Positions 21,830 to 32,267 are shown, counted from the stretch's first letter. The stretch: DNA of 64,000 nt from Hippopus hippopus (GCA_946811185.2 OX328112.1:11557215-11621214); one strand, 5' to 3'. Notes: generated by a model not told the origin, from the letters alone. Numbers and translations: made by a program.

Positions 21830-22340
21830 TGAAATAAATAAATATTTTTTTTCATGCCCAAAATAACCCTGTATCAACAGAAATCGGAGCCGCGAACGTA
21901 ATCATGGTAAATTATCCAATCAGCGATCACTTAACACAGCGGGGCGAGACGGTAAAGATTTTCTCGTGCAATTGTCATCTCGCACTGACGCGGAATGACG
22001 AGATTATACGAGATCGTCTTCGGATGATAGTTACTTTTGGGAAATCTCGAGTGAACTTTCGCTGTTGATGTTTATTTTGACCGGTGACAGTACCCGTTAT
22101 GGCAGAGGAATGAACGAATAGAAAAAGTTGTTATATATATATATATTTTAAATATAGGCGATTTCATTTGACATTTTTAGGGTAAGTATTACTTTTTGTT
22201 ATCTAACGTCTTTTGCCGCATTGTTTCCGACTAAATTCTGGTTTCGTCGTGCTGCAAACAACTTTGAAAAACACAGTATGGTAATAGAAGAAATTCCTCA
22301 AAGGGAGCAATTTTTCTTTTTGTCACATTGTTTTTCCACA
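21830..22340. other. No gene seen
   Basis: Includes a short (TA)n run near 22,130. No supported exon. Confidence 0.35.
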
Positions 22341-22350
22341 CGATATTGTG

Positions 22351-22636
22351 TCATGCTCTGTGAAAAAAGGGTTTAATGCATCTGTTAAAAAGTATTGACT
22401 CATGCCAGCCTAAAAGTTTTGATCCATGTCAGCCTGCGCAATTCGCGCAGGCTGACATGAATCAAAACTTTTTGATTTTTGTTCATTTCCTAAATGTCCT
22501 AGGACCAGTTTACCTTATGATTTAGTTGGTTATTAGAAAAACTGGATTCTATGAATCCATAACTATATGATAACTTGTTTGGTACGATGCATCACGGAAG
22601 TGCATGAAACTCTCTTTTCCGAAAGCATGGCTTATT
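22351..22636 (+). mobile_element. Family B MITE
   Basis: GTCATGCTCTGTGAAAAAAGG to AAAGCATGGCTTA. A partial duplication just left of the hairpin (AGCCTAAAAGTTTTGATCCATG) lengthens it. Confidence 0.88.
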
Positions 22637-22724
22637 AAAAACATTCTTAATTCATTGGATTACCTTTCAAATCGGAAATGTTTTTAAGTACGTCAGCTTC
22701 CTCTCTTTTTTAGCGTTTATTAAA

Positions 22725-22905
22725 TATTCCCGTGTTTTAACCAGCCTTAAAAACAAAGCTTTTGAAAATATTGTGGGAACAGGAAAAAAATGCTGGCTAC
22801 CATGAACGTATTTTATTTATTTATTTATTTATTTATCTCTCTATTTTGTCTACAAATGCTTTGAATTTGCCCAATTCTCAATTTTTGTCTTGTGGTACAG
22901 AAGTC
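22725..22905 (+). mobile_element. Family A MITE disrupted by (TTTA)n
   Basis: Left AATATTGTGGGAACAGG, then the right hairpin arm is replaced by a TTTA repeat (22,812-22,836). The TTTGTCTACAAATGCTTTGA block follows. Confidence 0.65.
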
Positions 22906-23339
22906 ACCGAGAATTAAAAGCCCACTGGCCGCCAAAAGTAAATAATTCGGTAGTCAAATCGCAGGCAAATTTAATTGATACCATTTAAAAATATGGATAT
23001 TATTAAGAATCTGACAATGTGTTACAGTACAATCTGTCAAATTTCAATCGCAGGCAGAGAAGTTGATCAAACAATTAAAAAAGCAGTTGGCAACTTTAAT
23101 TCTAATTATACTGAGGGCATAAACACAAAGAACGGGAAAAATCTTCTACCAATCTTTATTGAAGTTTTTTTAACGCAATGAATTTTGTATTTGGTATTTT
23201 CTTTTTTGTATAAAATGACTCAAACCATTTTTGTAACGATCCGTATTTTATACATTATTATTTCTTTGAATTACAAATTCACATCTTTAGGAATTTTTTC
23301 ACCTTTTTAAATGAAATTACTCAAATGTACCACATGCTG

Positions 23340-23622
23340 GTATCAACACTAGACTGCTGTTGCCTTTAGAAATACATGTAGATTAATTTTCAGTGAAAAT
23401 TCTAAATAAAAAAGGAGCATAACAGTGTCAAAAATATTTTGATGGTTACCTGTCCTTGTTCTATAGGTTCTTTTGATAGTTAACAACTAGTGTGAGTTTG
23501 AAGTAAATGTCTTAAGTAATAACAGACATATTATAAAATGTCAAAGCTTTTGCAAGACAACGCAGACGACGACGCCAGGGTTATGACAACAGCTAGACGT
23601 TTTCTTCGAAAACAGCCCAGCC

Positions 23623-23635
<13 letters not shown>
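23340..23635 (+). repeat. Family H repeat
   Basis: TTTTCAGTGAAAATTCTAAA, GATGGTTACCTGTCCTTGTT and CGTTTTCTTCGAAAACAGCC are shared with 46.8-47.1 kb and, reversed, 55.2-55.6 kb. It ends in an (AAT)n run. Confidence 0.7.
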
Positions 23636-23656
<21 letters not shown>

Positions 23657-23681
23657 TACCTTGAGCAATATATGTTAATTT

Positions 23682-23905
23682 GGGGTCCTGTGTGGCTAAA
23701 TGGTAAAGTGTAGGACTCGTAACCTGGAGGCCCTGGGCTCGAACATCACTGAATCCACTAGGCTCTTCGTGGGAGTGTCCTTTTCAGAGCCCTAGCCTAG
23801 CACTGGTGGAATCCAGGGAATACATGAATATGTGAGCTATAGGCACGATATGACTGAAATAATGTTGAAAGTGACGTAAAACACCGTTCAATACAATACA
23901 TATGA
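23682..23905 (+). mobile_element. tRNA-derived SINE, type S3
   Basis: The head GGGGTCCTGTGTGGCTAAAT with B-box-like GGGCTCGAACATC is followed by the CCCTAGCCTAGCACTGGTG body and the ATGACTGAAATAATGTTGAA tail. Confidence 0.82.
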
Positions 23906-24172
23906 GCCACTGTTTGATAAAAGGGGGGGGGGTAAATGCATATACGTGATCAATGGTACCAAACAAGCGATCACATACTTATGGATCCATAATATCCACA
24001 TTGTTTAACAACCAACTTAATCATGAGATAGGCTGGTCCGTGGGCATACAAAAAATTGACCAATAGCGAAAAGTTTCGGCACAGGTCAGCTTGCGCGGAC
24101 AGCGCAAGCTGACCTGGATCGATACTTTTCGCAGATACATTAAACACCCTTTTCCAAGAGCATGGCTCATAT
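23901..24172 (-). mobile_element. Family B MITE, reverse
   Basis: From ATGAGCCACTGTTTG to AAGAGCATGGCTCAT. The hairpin GGTCAGCTTGCGCGGACAGC GCAAGCTGACC is perfect although both arms carry a CTTGC/GCAAG variant. Confidence 0.9.
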
Positions 24173-24179
24173 GTTAATT

Positions 24180-24890
24180 ACTTTTAAATCATAGAACGTG
24201 ATACAAAACAACGAAATGCGGATGAATATCATTTTCTGCTTAGCTGTCATCCTTTTTTTACATTAAAATACAAGAATGTCACAGAACTGTATTACCCAGA
24301 CAAAAGTTGTATACCAATTTAACCACGGTAGTGTTAATACAATACAGAAATATTGTCAAATGCGCTGTTAACCCATTTAGTACATGACAAAAAGAGATTA
24401 CTCTTTCTACCTTATCAATATTTCAACACAGAACATTACCAAGTGAGCTTAATTACATTTGATGACTTATACCATGTCATTGAACCCCAAAGACATTGAA
24501 CACACTTTCATATGCATTAACAGAAAATTGAGATCATTTTGATTAAAATTGGATCTACACCATGCGATATTGTCTACTAAAAGTGAGACACTTTTTGGAG
24601 GGAAAAAAAATCAAAATCTCTAATTTTATACCTAGAAGACAAAAGGTCATCAAAATATGATCGGAATGAAATATCCATTACTGATCACTATCTTGTTGTA
24701 GAGGGGCCGTGTTGTCGCGATAAGTTTGTCTTACGCATGCGCAAGGCATTATTTTCTTTCTTTCTATCTAACCAATCGGAAAGCTTCTCTTTTGATGGAT
24801 GACTTAGTCCTAATGGAAAAAATAATTACCTATAAAATACATTTATCCAAAAATGTGATAGTAACGTTAAAACACGAAACATTGATGCTT
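24180..24890. other. No gene seen
   Basis: AT-rich. The reading frame over 24,726-25,163 runs into the family A copy and has no family resemblance. Confidence 0.35.
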
Positions 24891-24904
24891 CGTATCATTG
24901 AATG

Positions 24905-25280
24905 TTTACCAAATGACAAAGTTTCGCACTTGTCCAAACCCAAAGCCTTTGCAGACCACAGATTAAATGTGGCTCGAGTGGTGGCTTTGTGTTTAATAGG
25001 CTTGAAAACATTGCTGATAAAGGATGAAGAAATGGCTGGGTACCATCTTTTTTTTTTTCAAAACGTTTTTCAGCCCTTTATCACACAGTGCCAACTTTTA
25101 ACGACCTATCAAAGACATCTTCTATCCTGTCAAAGACAATTCCATCATTTTGAACCATATTGAAATTGTCGTCCGCAAATGCTTTCAGTTTGGACAAGTC
25201 TGAAAATTTTGCCGGCTGGTAGAGGTTTAAGATCTTCCGCAAGGTCATTAAAACCCTGGACTGTGTTGTAAAGACAAAAC
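24905..25280. mobile_element. Family A mosaic
   Basis: A reverse half (TTTACCAAATGACAAAG to AAACATTGCTGATAAAGG) is fused to a forward half (TTTATCACACAGTGCC to CTGGTAGAGGTTTAA). It looks like two rearranged copies. Confidence 0.6.
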
Positions 25281-25302
25281 TCTTTCCGCCCTAAATATAT
25301 TG

Positions 25303-25562
25303 GGCCATGTTCTGTAAAAAGGGGGCTTAATGCATCTGCGAAAAGGAACGACTCAGGACAAGCTGCGCAGGGCAGGCTGACCTGGGCCGAAACTATTCTC
25401 TACTGGTCAATTTTCTGTATGTCCAATTTCTAGTCTACCTCACGATTAAGTCGGTTGTAAAAAAGAGTGGCTTTTACGGATCCATAAATATATGGTTGCT
25501 TGCTTGGTATAATGCATCACGGAAATGCATTAAGTCCCCTTTTGCCAGAGCGTTGCTCATTT
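25303..25562 (+). mobile_element. Family B MITE
   Basis: GGCCATGTTCTGTAAAAAGG to GCCAGAGCGTTGCTCA. The central hairpin is shortened (AGCTGCGCAGGGCAGGCTG). Confidence 0.85.
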
Positions 25563-25642
25563 ATAAGCTCGACCTCATTCGAAGATTGTCAATACAATTT
25601 ACTGAAACTGAGAATGATCTTTTTATCTTAAAGGCTTGACTA

Positions 25643-25712
25643 AACAAGCGGACGGTATAGATTCAAGATCAGACTGCACGTTCTGTGCAGTCTGATCTTG
25701 ATCTATGCCCTC
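25643..25712. repeat. Family C hairpin
   Basis: AAGATCAGACTGCACGTTCTGTGCAGTCTGATCTT: two perfect 15-base arms around a 5-base loop. Confidence 0.75.
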
Positions 25713-25924
25713 AGCAAAAGCATTTTTTTTTTCTTTGCCGCCCTTCAGCTGTAAAAGGTTTAAAAAAGGGGAGGGGGTAAAGGGTGCCACTGAGTGAGGC
25801 AAAAATAAGAAGAAAAAAAAAATCAAATTACTACTCTAAAACAGTCACAATGAGAATTCGAGAAAATTTGTCAAAAACCGTAAATTCGATAGGATTTTTC
25901 TTTTTTTTTTCCAATTTTTACCAA

Positions 25925-26185
25925 CGAGCGCATGTTTTTTTACGATCCCGGTGGAAAAAAAAATGCTTTTGAAAACATATTAGTTAAAGAAGATAATGAT
26001 GGTCACCAGCCATTTTTACCTGTGCCCACAACGTTTTCTACAAACCCTCAAATACACGTACCATTATTTTAGCTGCACCATGTGCAGACTGCACGTCAAA
26101 TAGGCCTACATAGGCCTGTTTGACTTGTCGTCTGCACATGGTTTCAATCCGGGCACTTTTAAATCTTGTCGTCTGGTAAAGAGTC
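25925..26185 (+). mobile_element. Family A MITE, diverged
   Basis: TTTTGAAAACATATTAG, CCCACAACGTTTTCTAC and GTCGTCTGGTAAAGAGTCAA. It contains an extra palindrome CAAATAGGCCTACATAGGCCTGTTTG. Confidence 0.65.
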
Positions 26186-26402
26186 AACCTTTTTCTGCAA
26201 CATATGCGATTTTAGCTGTTTTTAGGTTAATGTAGATCAAGATCAGACTGAACGATTTTGGATCTGCACTTGCCAATATTTTATTGTAGGTAGATGTATG
26301 GTAACTAAAAAGAAGGCACTAACTCTGGGGAGTTAATATAATTCAGGTGGTTATTGCTGAGAATTTATATCGAGTTGACCTGACTGCATTTTGCGGACAT
26401 TA

Positions 26403-26600
26403 AAGATCTAGCCTATTAAGGTAGCATTTAAATTTAATGCCAGAATTTCCCAAGGACTTGTGTGAATATTCCATGATCAAATAACTCGCGTCGATTAGAT
26501 CTATGTGGGATCGTATTCAAATAAATACGATGACGTCATATCTGATGTCATAAAAATAGATGGAGGTACCGATGGCAAAACGACCTTCCCGTGAATTAAG
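26403..26600 (+). repeat. Direct repeat, left copy
   Basis: TTAATGCCAGAATTTCCCAA through CGATGACGTCATATCTGATG to ACCTTCCCGTGAATTAAGG. The same block returns at 27,099-27,280 in the same direction. Confidence 0.8.
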
Positions 26601-26609
26601 GTAGTAGAC

Positions 26610-26716
26610 TATAGAATGCCATAGCATTTTGGTATAATTGAGACTATCTTGATTGAATATTTTAAATATCTTGATAGTGTTTTTATATCTTGAATATTTT
26701 CTGCTATGGCATTCCA
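26610..26716. mobile_element. 107-bp MITE with 8-bp target duplication
   Basis: TAGTAGAC is duplicated at 26602-26609 and 26717-26724. The ends pair as GAATGCCATAGCA / TGCTATGGCATTC. An 8-bp duplication fits hAT-type insertion. Confidence 0.8.
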
Positions 26717-26724
26717 TAGTAGAC

Positions 26725-27092
26725 CCCTAACGCTTCTAGTGCAACATGGATAAAATTTCTTGTTAGTTGATAAATAAGGAATTATACTGATATAATACTT
26801 TTGCACATTTTTAACCGACCAGAAGTTACTTTGATGTCTATCTTAAAATTATTTGTTGATACTTTTGTTAGTTCCTGAAAAGGGAGGTAATTATTATCTC
26901 CCTTTGCAATGAGAATATAGTGGTTTTAGATTTATAAATGATAATTCTAAGAAGGGAAAAAAAAAAGAGGAAAAAGTGGCTCGGTTAAAGTAGTAATAAT
27001 ACTCATTTTTAATCATATCAAATTTTGTAGGATAGGGTCTAATATTATGGTGGAAATAGCTGTTTTCAATTTGGGGTCTAATACCTTAATAG
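26725..27092 (+). repeat. Family E element
   Basis: CCCCTAACGCTTCTAGTGCA through AGGGAGGTAATTATTATCTC to GGTCTAATACCTTAA. Two further copies lie at 30.1-30.8 kb. Confidence 0.82.
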
Positions 27093-27098
27093 GATATC

Positions 27099-27280
27099 TA
27101 GCCTCGTAAGGTAGCAGATTTAATGCCAGAATTTCCCAAGGACTTGTGCGAATATTTCATGATCAAATAACACGCGTCGATCATGTGGGATCGTATTCAA
27201 ATTAATACAATGACGTCATATCTGATGTCATAAAAATAGATAGAGGGACCGATAGCAAAACGACCATCCCGTGAATTAAG
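27099..27280 (+). repeat. Direct repeat, right copy
   Basis: Matches 26,403-26,600 with scattered differences and lacks the GATTAGATCTA segment. Confidence 0.8.
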
Positions 27281-27281
27281 G

Positions 27282-27485
27282 TCTACGGCCCCTAACTCTC
27301 ATATTAGAAGACGGAAGCTGCCGAGATTAGCCGAAAAGCCTTTACGAAAACGTCGATGTTACACTATATTTACCGATGAGTTAGTGAGTCTACGGCCCCT
27401 AACTCTCATATTAAAAGACGGAAGCTGCCGGGGTTGGCCGGATAGCCTTTTCGAAAACTTCGATGTTTACAGATGAGTTAAGTGC
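27282..27485 (+). repeat. Tandem duplication, period about 107 bp
   Basis: TCTACGGCCCCTAACTCTCA begins at 27,282 and again at 27,389. Each copy continues into GACGGAAGCTGCCG and GATGAGTTA. Confidence 0.85.
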
Positions 27486-27819
27486 CGTAGACCTTAAACG
27501 TCAAAATACCCCGAAAATTTTCAATGAATTTTACCTCCCAGTTTCTGTACAACTGCAGAAAAAAATGTCTAGAAGAACTTGATCTTCTTAGATCTACCAG
27601 AGGATTTTTTTAAATAAAAAAACCATAGCAAAAACAATACAAAACAAAAACAGGCAGCTTTTTAAAGATTGCATGAGACAATTTTCCTCATTATCGAACA
27701 CGCGATTAGTTCTCTTCAAGCGTATACAAAAATTATATACTTGGTTTAAAATTCAGGATATACAGTTGTCCGCCATAAGTACTCGTAAAAAGAGATGGCT
27801 GCCAATGAATCAATAATTT

Positions 27820-28200
27820 TCACTGACCTTGATATGTTGATAAATCATTACCATTAAAGTAGCAATAGCTACCTAAAGTGAACAAAGTATGTGTTAAAAT
27901 GAATTTTAAATTTAAATCATTCCATTTAAAAGTAGGGAAATTATTGTTAAGATGACAATTTGTTATTGTAGGATGGGTCTCAGCGTAAGTCACTGGCAGA
28001 GAAATTAATTTCAAAACTAGGTGAAAACCTGGCAGGTCACTCTATCTTTTGTTTACTTCTTTCCTGATTTTAAAATTAATTTTTCGGCCAGCGAATAACA
28101 CTTGGACTGAGCATTAAATAAGAGAATGTTATCTTCACAATATTTTCCATTCTTTTAAATGGTATAATTTAATTTCAAGAGCATTTTAATACCTGCGTTG
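27820..28200. repeat. Family G repeat
   Basis: GTCACTGGCAGAGAAATTAA, AAAACTAGGTGAAAACCTGG and TTTTAAATGGTATAATTTAA match 49.5-49.8 kb. It lies just upstream of the allatotropin-like coding exon. Confidence 0.65.
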
Positions 28201-28377
28201 ATTTTTTGGCCTATCCTAAAATCTGAGAGTTTATTTTTCGTCTCAAAAAGCACGATACTAGCCCCTTGTGATGAGAAGTTATTAAGGTACCCAGAGTCTC
28301 CGTGAATTGTTAATGTTATTACTACTCTTGCATATCTTGTTTACCGTTTCCTGTTTTGTTTTTTCAGAACATTAATC

Positions 28378-29093
28378 ATGACTGTCGGCAAAAATGTCTC
28401 CTTTATCTTCACGCTACTACTTCCGGTATCCATTATAAATGCCAGCCTTTTTAGGACACGATCGAATGACGCATTTTCAGTGAATGAGCGTTTGTACGAC
28501 CCTGACTTATATAGTTCCTTGTATCAGGAAACCAGCAAACAAAAAAGACTATTTTTGGTTCCTGGCTTTACGTCTCTTGATAAACAATTGAATGGCGATA
28601 ATTATGACTTGAGAGTGTTGGATGACTCGCGGAAAAAGCGAGATGAAGCAGTGTCTGACGAAATGAACTTAGGCGAAACTCCCGAGTTTTCAAACTTTAA
28701 GGCACAAACAGGTGACGGTAATTTGGTCAGAAACTCAAAAACAATGGAAGAATCGGCCAAGTTATCAGTGAATGGAATTGAATCTAATAAAAAAAGAAAC
28801 AATAAAAGATGGAAAAGTAAACCTTCTTCAGGGCGGCCTGATTTCGGCACATCTTTGCCACGGTTGATAGGGCGACACAGGAAACGTTACAAAGCCGGGG
28901 TCGTGGATCGAATAGCCCAAGGATTCGGGAAGAGGTCACGTGGTGTGACTGGTTTCGGTGACACTACAGACAAAGAAAATTTAGCCAGGGCAGATTCGTC
29001 TACTGACAACGTTAATCAGTATATTCAAATGGCAAAATGGATGGGAATGATGGGAAATGACGGAGAGAACATTGGCGAGGATGAATATTCTGT
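28378..29093 (+). CDS. Allatotropin-like precursor, coding exon 1
   Basis: A splice acceptor (TTTGTTTTTTCAG, exon begins 28368) lies ten bases before the ATG, so an untranslated exon lies upstream. The exon carries the signal peptide and the whole active peptide. The donor GTAAGT starts at 29094 and its TAA would be an in-frame stop if the intron were retained. Confidence 0.8.
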
Positions 29094-32000
29094 GTAAGTA
29101 TTTGGTCCCCTTTTTCTAAACCCATCTGCCGATTCATGCCGTTTTGTATTCATAAGCCAGTATTCGGGGCTTTATTTATCACGATGACACACAATTTGCG
29201 AACACGGTTTCCCAAAATTATTTCATTGCACAAAGAAAGGAAAAGGAACTGAAAAAAGAAAAATGAAATTTCGTTGGTTTCCACATAATTACACTTTTTC
29301 GTACATCAGCCTTTTGAACTTATCGTTTACTAGTCTCGTTAACCAATAAAACCCTGTAGATGAAGAAGATCAGACGCTGAAAAATACGATGTCTGATATC
29401 GACCAACAGTACTTACACCAGAAAAAAAGATAGCTGTATTGCCTTGGGTGAGCCGAGCCCCGGTGCACTGGTAAAGGAAACTCCAAGAAAGCGTGGATAG
29501 GTGCACTGGCCGCCGCGATATGACTGAAATAATGTTTGAAACGGCGTTAAACACCATACAATAACAATAATAACAATAATATTGCCTTAGTTGAAGATTG
29601 AACCAATGACCTCCAGGACGCAAATTCTACACCTTCACCACTCAGCCCCTTTAACCTATATCCTGCTAAATAACTTAAATGAAACTTGCAAGCCGATAGT
29701 AAAAAAACCGAATAATGCTACTTCAAACTTATTTTTGGGAGAAAAAAATATCTCCTTATCGGACAGTGTAGATCCAAGCTCAGACTGCATGTTCCATGCA
29801 GTCTGACCTTGGATCTACACTGTCCGGAAAAGATCAGTGAGTCGCGCTAAGCAGCCTAAGAGTTGAAACGAATGGAGTAGTAGAGTTTGAAGCAATGGAA
29901 ATCTGATGTCTCAAAAAGGTCAGTGAGTCGCGCTTAGCAGCCTAAGAGTTAAGATGTGTAGATCCAAGATCAGACTGCACGTTCTGTGCAGTCTGATCTT
30001 GATCTACACTGTCAGGTAAAGGTCAGTGAGTCGCGCTTAGCGGTCTAAGAATTAAGACGTATGGAGTAGTAGTTTTTGAAGCAAAGGAAAATCTAATGTC
30101 TCAAAGATTGCATTAAGGTAGAAACCCCCTAACGCTTCTAGTGCAACATGGAATAAAATTTCTTGTTATTTGATAAATAAGGATTTATACTGATATAATA
30201 CTTGTGCACATTTTTAACCGACCAGAAATTCCTTTGATGTCTATCTTGAAAGTATTTGTTGATACTTTTGTTAGTTTCCTGAAAAGGGAGGTAATTATTA
30301 TCTCCCTTTGTAATAAGAATATAGTGGTTTTAGATTTATAAATGATAATTCTAAAAAAAAAATGAAAAAGTGGCGCGGTTAAAGTAGTAGAATAATACTC
30401 ATTTATAGTCATAGCAAATTTTGTAGGATAATATTATTGTGGAAATAGCTGTTTTCCATTAGGAGGATTCTACCTTAAGGTAGTGGACCCGTAATGGAAA
30501 ACAGGTATTTCCACTATAATATTATCCTAAAAAGTTTGCTATGATTAAAAATGAGTATTATTTTACTACTTTAACCGAGCCACTTTTTCCTTTTTTTCCT
30601 TCTTAGAATTATCATTTATAAATCTAAAACCACTATATTCTTATTACAAAGGGAGATAATAATTACCTCCCTTCTCAGTATAAAGCCTTATTCATTAACT
30701 ATCAAGAAATTTTATTCCATATTGCACTAGAAGCATTAGGGGTCTACTACCTTGAGTCTGCATTCAGGCTCAGATGGGTAAATAATAATAGGCCTACACG
30801 ATGTCAGGGAACTCCAGGTATACATGGATAAGTTCACTGGCGTTCCGGATTTTACTGAAAATATAGTCGAAAACGATGCCGAAATTTAAGACAAGCAAAC
30901 ATACGGCTCTGTGGTCATCAGCGTCATTCAACAGACGTACTTAAGCTATGCTCTGTGAAATGGGCGTTTAATGCATCTCCGTAATGCATTATACCGAGGA
31001 AGTCATCATATAACTATGGAATGATTCATGAAGCAGAATTGTCCTTGAGCATGCAGAAGATTTACAAAAATAAAAACAGTTTCAATCCTAACCCTAGGGC
31101 TGATACTTTTTGCAAATGCATTAAGCGCCCTTTTCACAAAGCCTGGCTCACTTTTTTTTTTTATTATTATTACAGAGAACCCGGTAGCCGTCTCTTTGAA
31201 GATCTTTTAGAAGATAACACGAAAACCGGTGAAGGTATGCTATTTAGTGAACAACCACAGATTACACCCTTAGGCTTCTAAGAGCGACTCACTGACCTTT
31301 TGCGGACAGTGTAGACCAAGATCAGACTACACAGAACGTGCAGTCTGATCTTGGTCTACACTGTCCGATAAGGACATGTTGTTTCCCCCCCCCCCCCAAA
31401 AAAAAAAAAAAAAAAAAAAAAATACCCTTGAAATAGCAAAATTTAGGCTTTTACTATCGGCTCAAAAATTTCGTTTCTCTTATTTAGCAGGATGAAGGTC
31501 CAAAGCTTTCAACCACTTGTATAAGTCAAACAGTGCTTTGAATTTGCCTAGTTTAGAGAAGTTATTCGACCCTGCGCGATATCCAAAAGAACGACTCAAG
31601 ACAAATATGTCAACTTCATTCACGCGAGTTTTACAAAAAATATAACTTCCAGTTTCATTTTCATTTTCCAAATGACGTAAGTGATATGAACAAAGTCCTA
31701 AACGGTTTAAGACGCATGTTTTCATATGATGACTTTTAGAAGAGACATCCCTCTAAATCGAGGGTTGTCTTTTTCCCAGATTCTGGGAATCCACTCCATT
31801 ATTCATTTAATACCTATACTTGGGTTGTATATAAATCGGATACTCAGTTGCAACAATATTCTGATATTACAATAGGTTTTCTTGGGCCCCCTGAATATCG
31901 CCATAAGCAGTCATCACCTTTCAAATAACAACAACTTGAAGAACAGCAAGCAGTGCGAATATTAGAAGTTTAAATTCCATTCAAATTCTTAATTTCAAGA

Positions 32001-32203
32001 GCCACCATCTAATTGGTTGAGACTTTCGTTCTCAGCCAATCAGACGGCTTGTCTTTGGATTTCGAAAATCCCCACTTAGAGTGGGTGAGGAAGACAGAAG
32101 AAAATAATAAATCTTGAATTTACAAAACCAAGCCATGTTTTTTCTTTTTCTTTTTGCAGGTTACGCTATTAGAGAGGAGACTGACCGGAACGTTTTGCTA
32201 TGA
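28378..32203 (+). CDS. Allatotropin-like neuropeptide precursor (join of 3 exons)
   Basis: Joining 28378-29093, 31176-31234 and 32160-32203 gives 272 residues. A signal peptide is clear (hydrophobic VSFIFTLLLPVSIINA, residues 7-22). The predicted peptide is residues 171-183, YKAGVVDRIAQGF. It is released after the basic run RHRKR (166-170) and followed by Gly-Lys-Arg (184-186), which gives a C-terminal amide. The 13-residue length and the A-x-G-F-amide end match the insect allatotropin pattern; the D/S-R-I/V-A-x-G-F/Y-amide form resembles molluscan relatives. Other basic sites (KQKR, RKKR, NKKR) could release spacer peptides. The peptide would be secreted and act on an orexin-receptor-related GPCR, by family knowledge. 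Weak points: position 1 is Tyr where many relatives have Gly-Phe, and no 5' UTR exon was located. Confidence 0.75.
29452..29580 (+). mobile_element. SINE S1, 5'-truncated, in the allatotropin-like intron 1
   Basis: GAGCCCCGGTGCACTGGTAAA joins head and tail with the middle lost. The tail reads AATAATGTTTGAAACGGCG then an AATAAC-type run. Confidence 0.75.
29760..29832. repeat. Family C hairpin
   Basis: AGTGTAGATCCAAGCTCAGA against TCTGACCTTGGATCTACACT. A second hairpin at 29,945-30,018 follows within a duplicated block (GGTCAGTGAGTCGCGCTTAG occurs three times between 29,838 and 30,045). Confidence 0.75.
29945..30018. repeat. Family C hairpin
   Basis: TGTAGATCCAAGATCAGACT and AGTCTGATCTTGATCTACAC around a short loop. 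Confidence 0.75.
30115..30477 (+). repeat. Family E element, left arm of an inverted pair
   Basis: AAGGTAGAAACCCCCTAACG through GGGAGGTAATTATTATCTCC to GATTCTACCTTAA. Confidence 0.85.
30476..30766 (-). repeat. Family E element, right arm of an inverted pair
   Basis: Head-to-head with the previous copy: AAGGTAGTGGACCCGTAATG to GGGGTCTACTACCTTGA. The two copies form a foldback of about 650 bp in intron 1 of the allatotropin-like gene. Confidence 0.85.
30945..31152 (-). mobile_element. Family B MITE abutting an exon
   Basis: GCTATGCTCTGTGAAATGGG to CACAAAGCCTGGCTCAC, with the central hairpin lost. Its end is about 23 bases from the acceptor of allatotropin-like exon 2. Confidence 0.8.
31176..31234 (+). 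CDS. Allatotropin-like precursor, coding exon 2
   Basis: 59 nt between acceptor TTATTATTATTACAG and donor GAAG/GTATGC, phase 2 in and phase 1 out. It encodes the end of Val-239 and EPGSRLFEDLLEDNTKTGE. If not spliced out, the frame continues to a stop at 31,281. Confidence 0.72.
31300..31372. repeat. Family C hairpin
   Basis: Arms AGTGTAGACCAAGATCAGAC and GTCTGATCTTGGTCTACACT in intron 2. A poly-C/poly-A run follows at 31,386-31,421. Confidence 0.75.
32160..32203 (+). CDS. Allatotropin-like precursor, coding exon 3
   Basis: A strong acceptor (TTTCTTTTTCTTTTTGCAG) continues the frame as GYAIREETDRNVLL and TGA at 32201-32203. Confidence 0.7.
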
Positions 32204-32261
32204 TGTCAGCAAAACAACGTGACGCAACAAAAGCATGATAGAAATATTACGCAGTGAAGTC

Positions 32262-32267
32262 AATAAA
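32262..32267 (+). terminator. Poly(A) signal of the allatotropin-like gene
   Basis: AATAAA 59 nt after the stop, followed within 12 bases by an A-rich stretch. It fits a short 3' UTR. Confidence 0.65.

Noticed and set aside
24726..25163. 145-codon plus-strand frame
   Set aside because: Its second half is a translated family A copy and the first half has no splice context or family resemblance.
26403..27280. LTR retrotransposon
   Set aside because: The direct repeats have an LTR-like layout but no coding domain, primer-binding site or polypurine tract was seen, and the inner part is a known family E copy.
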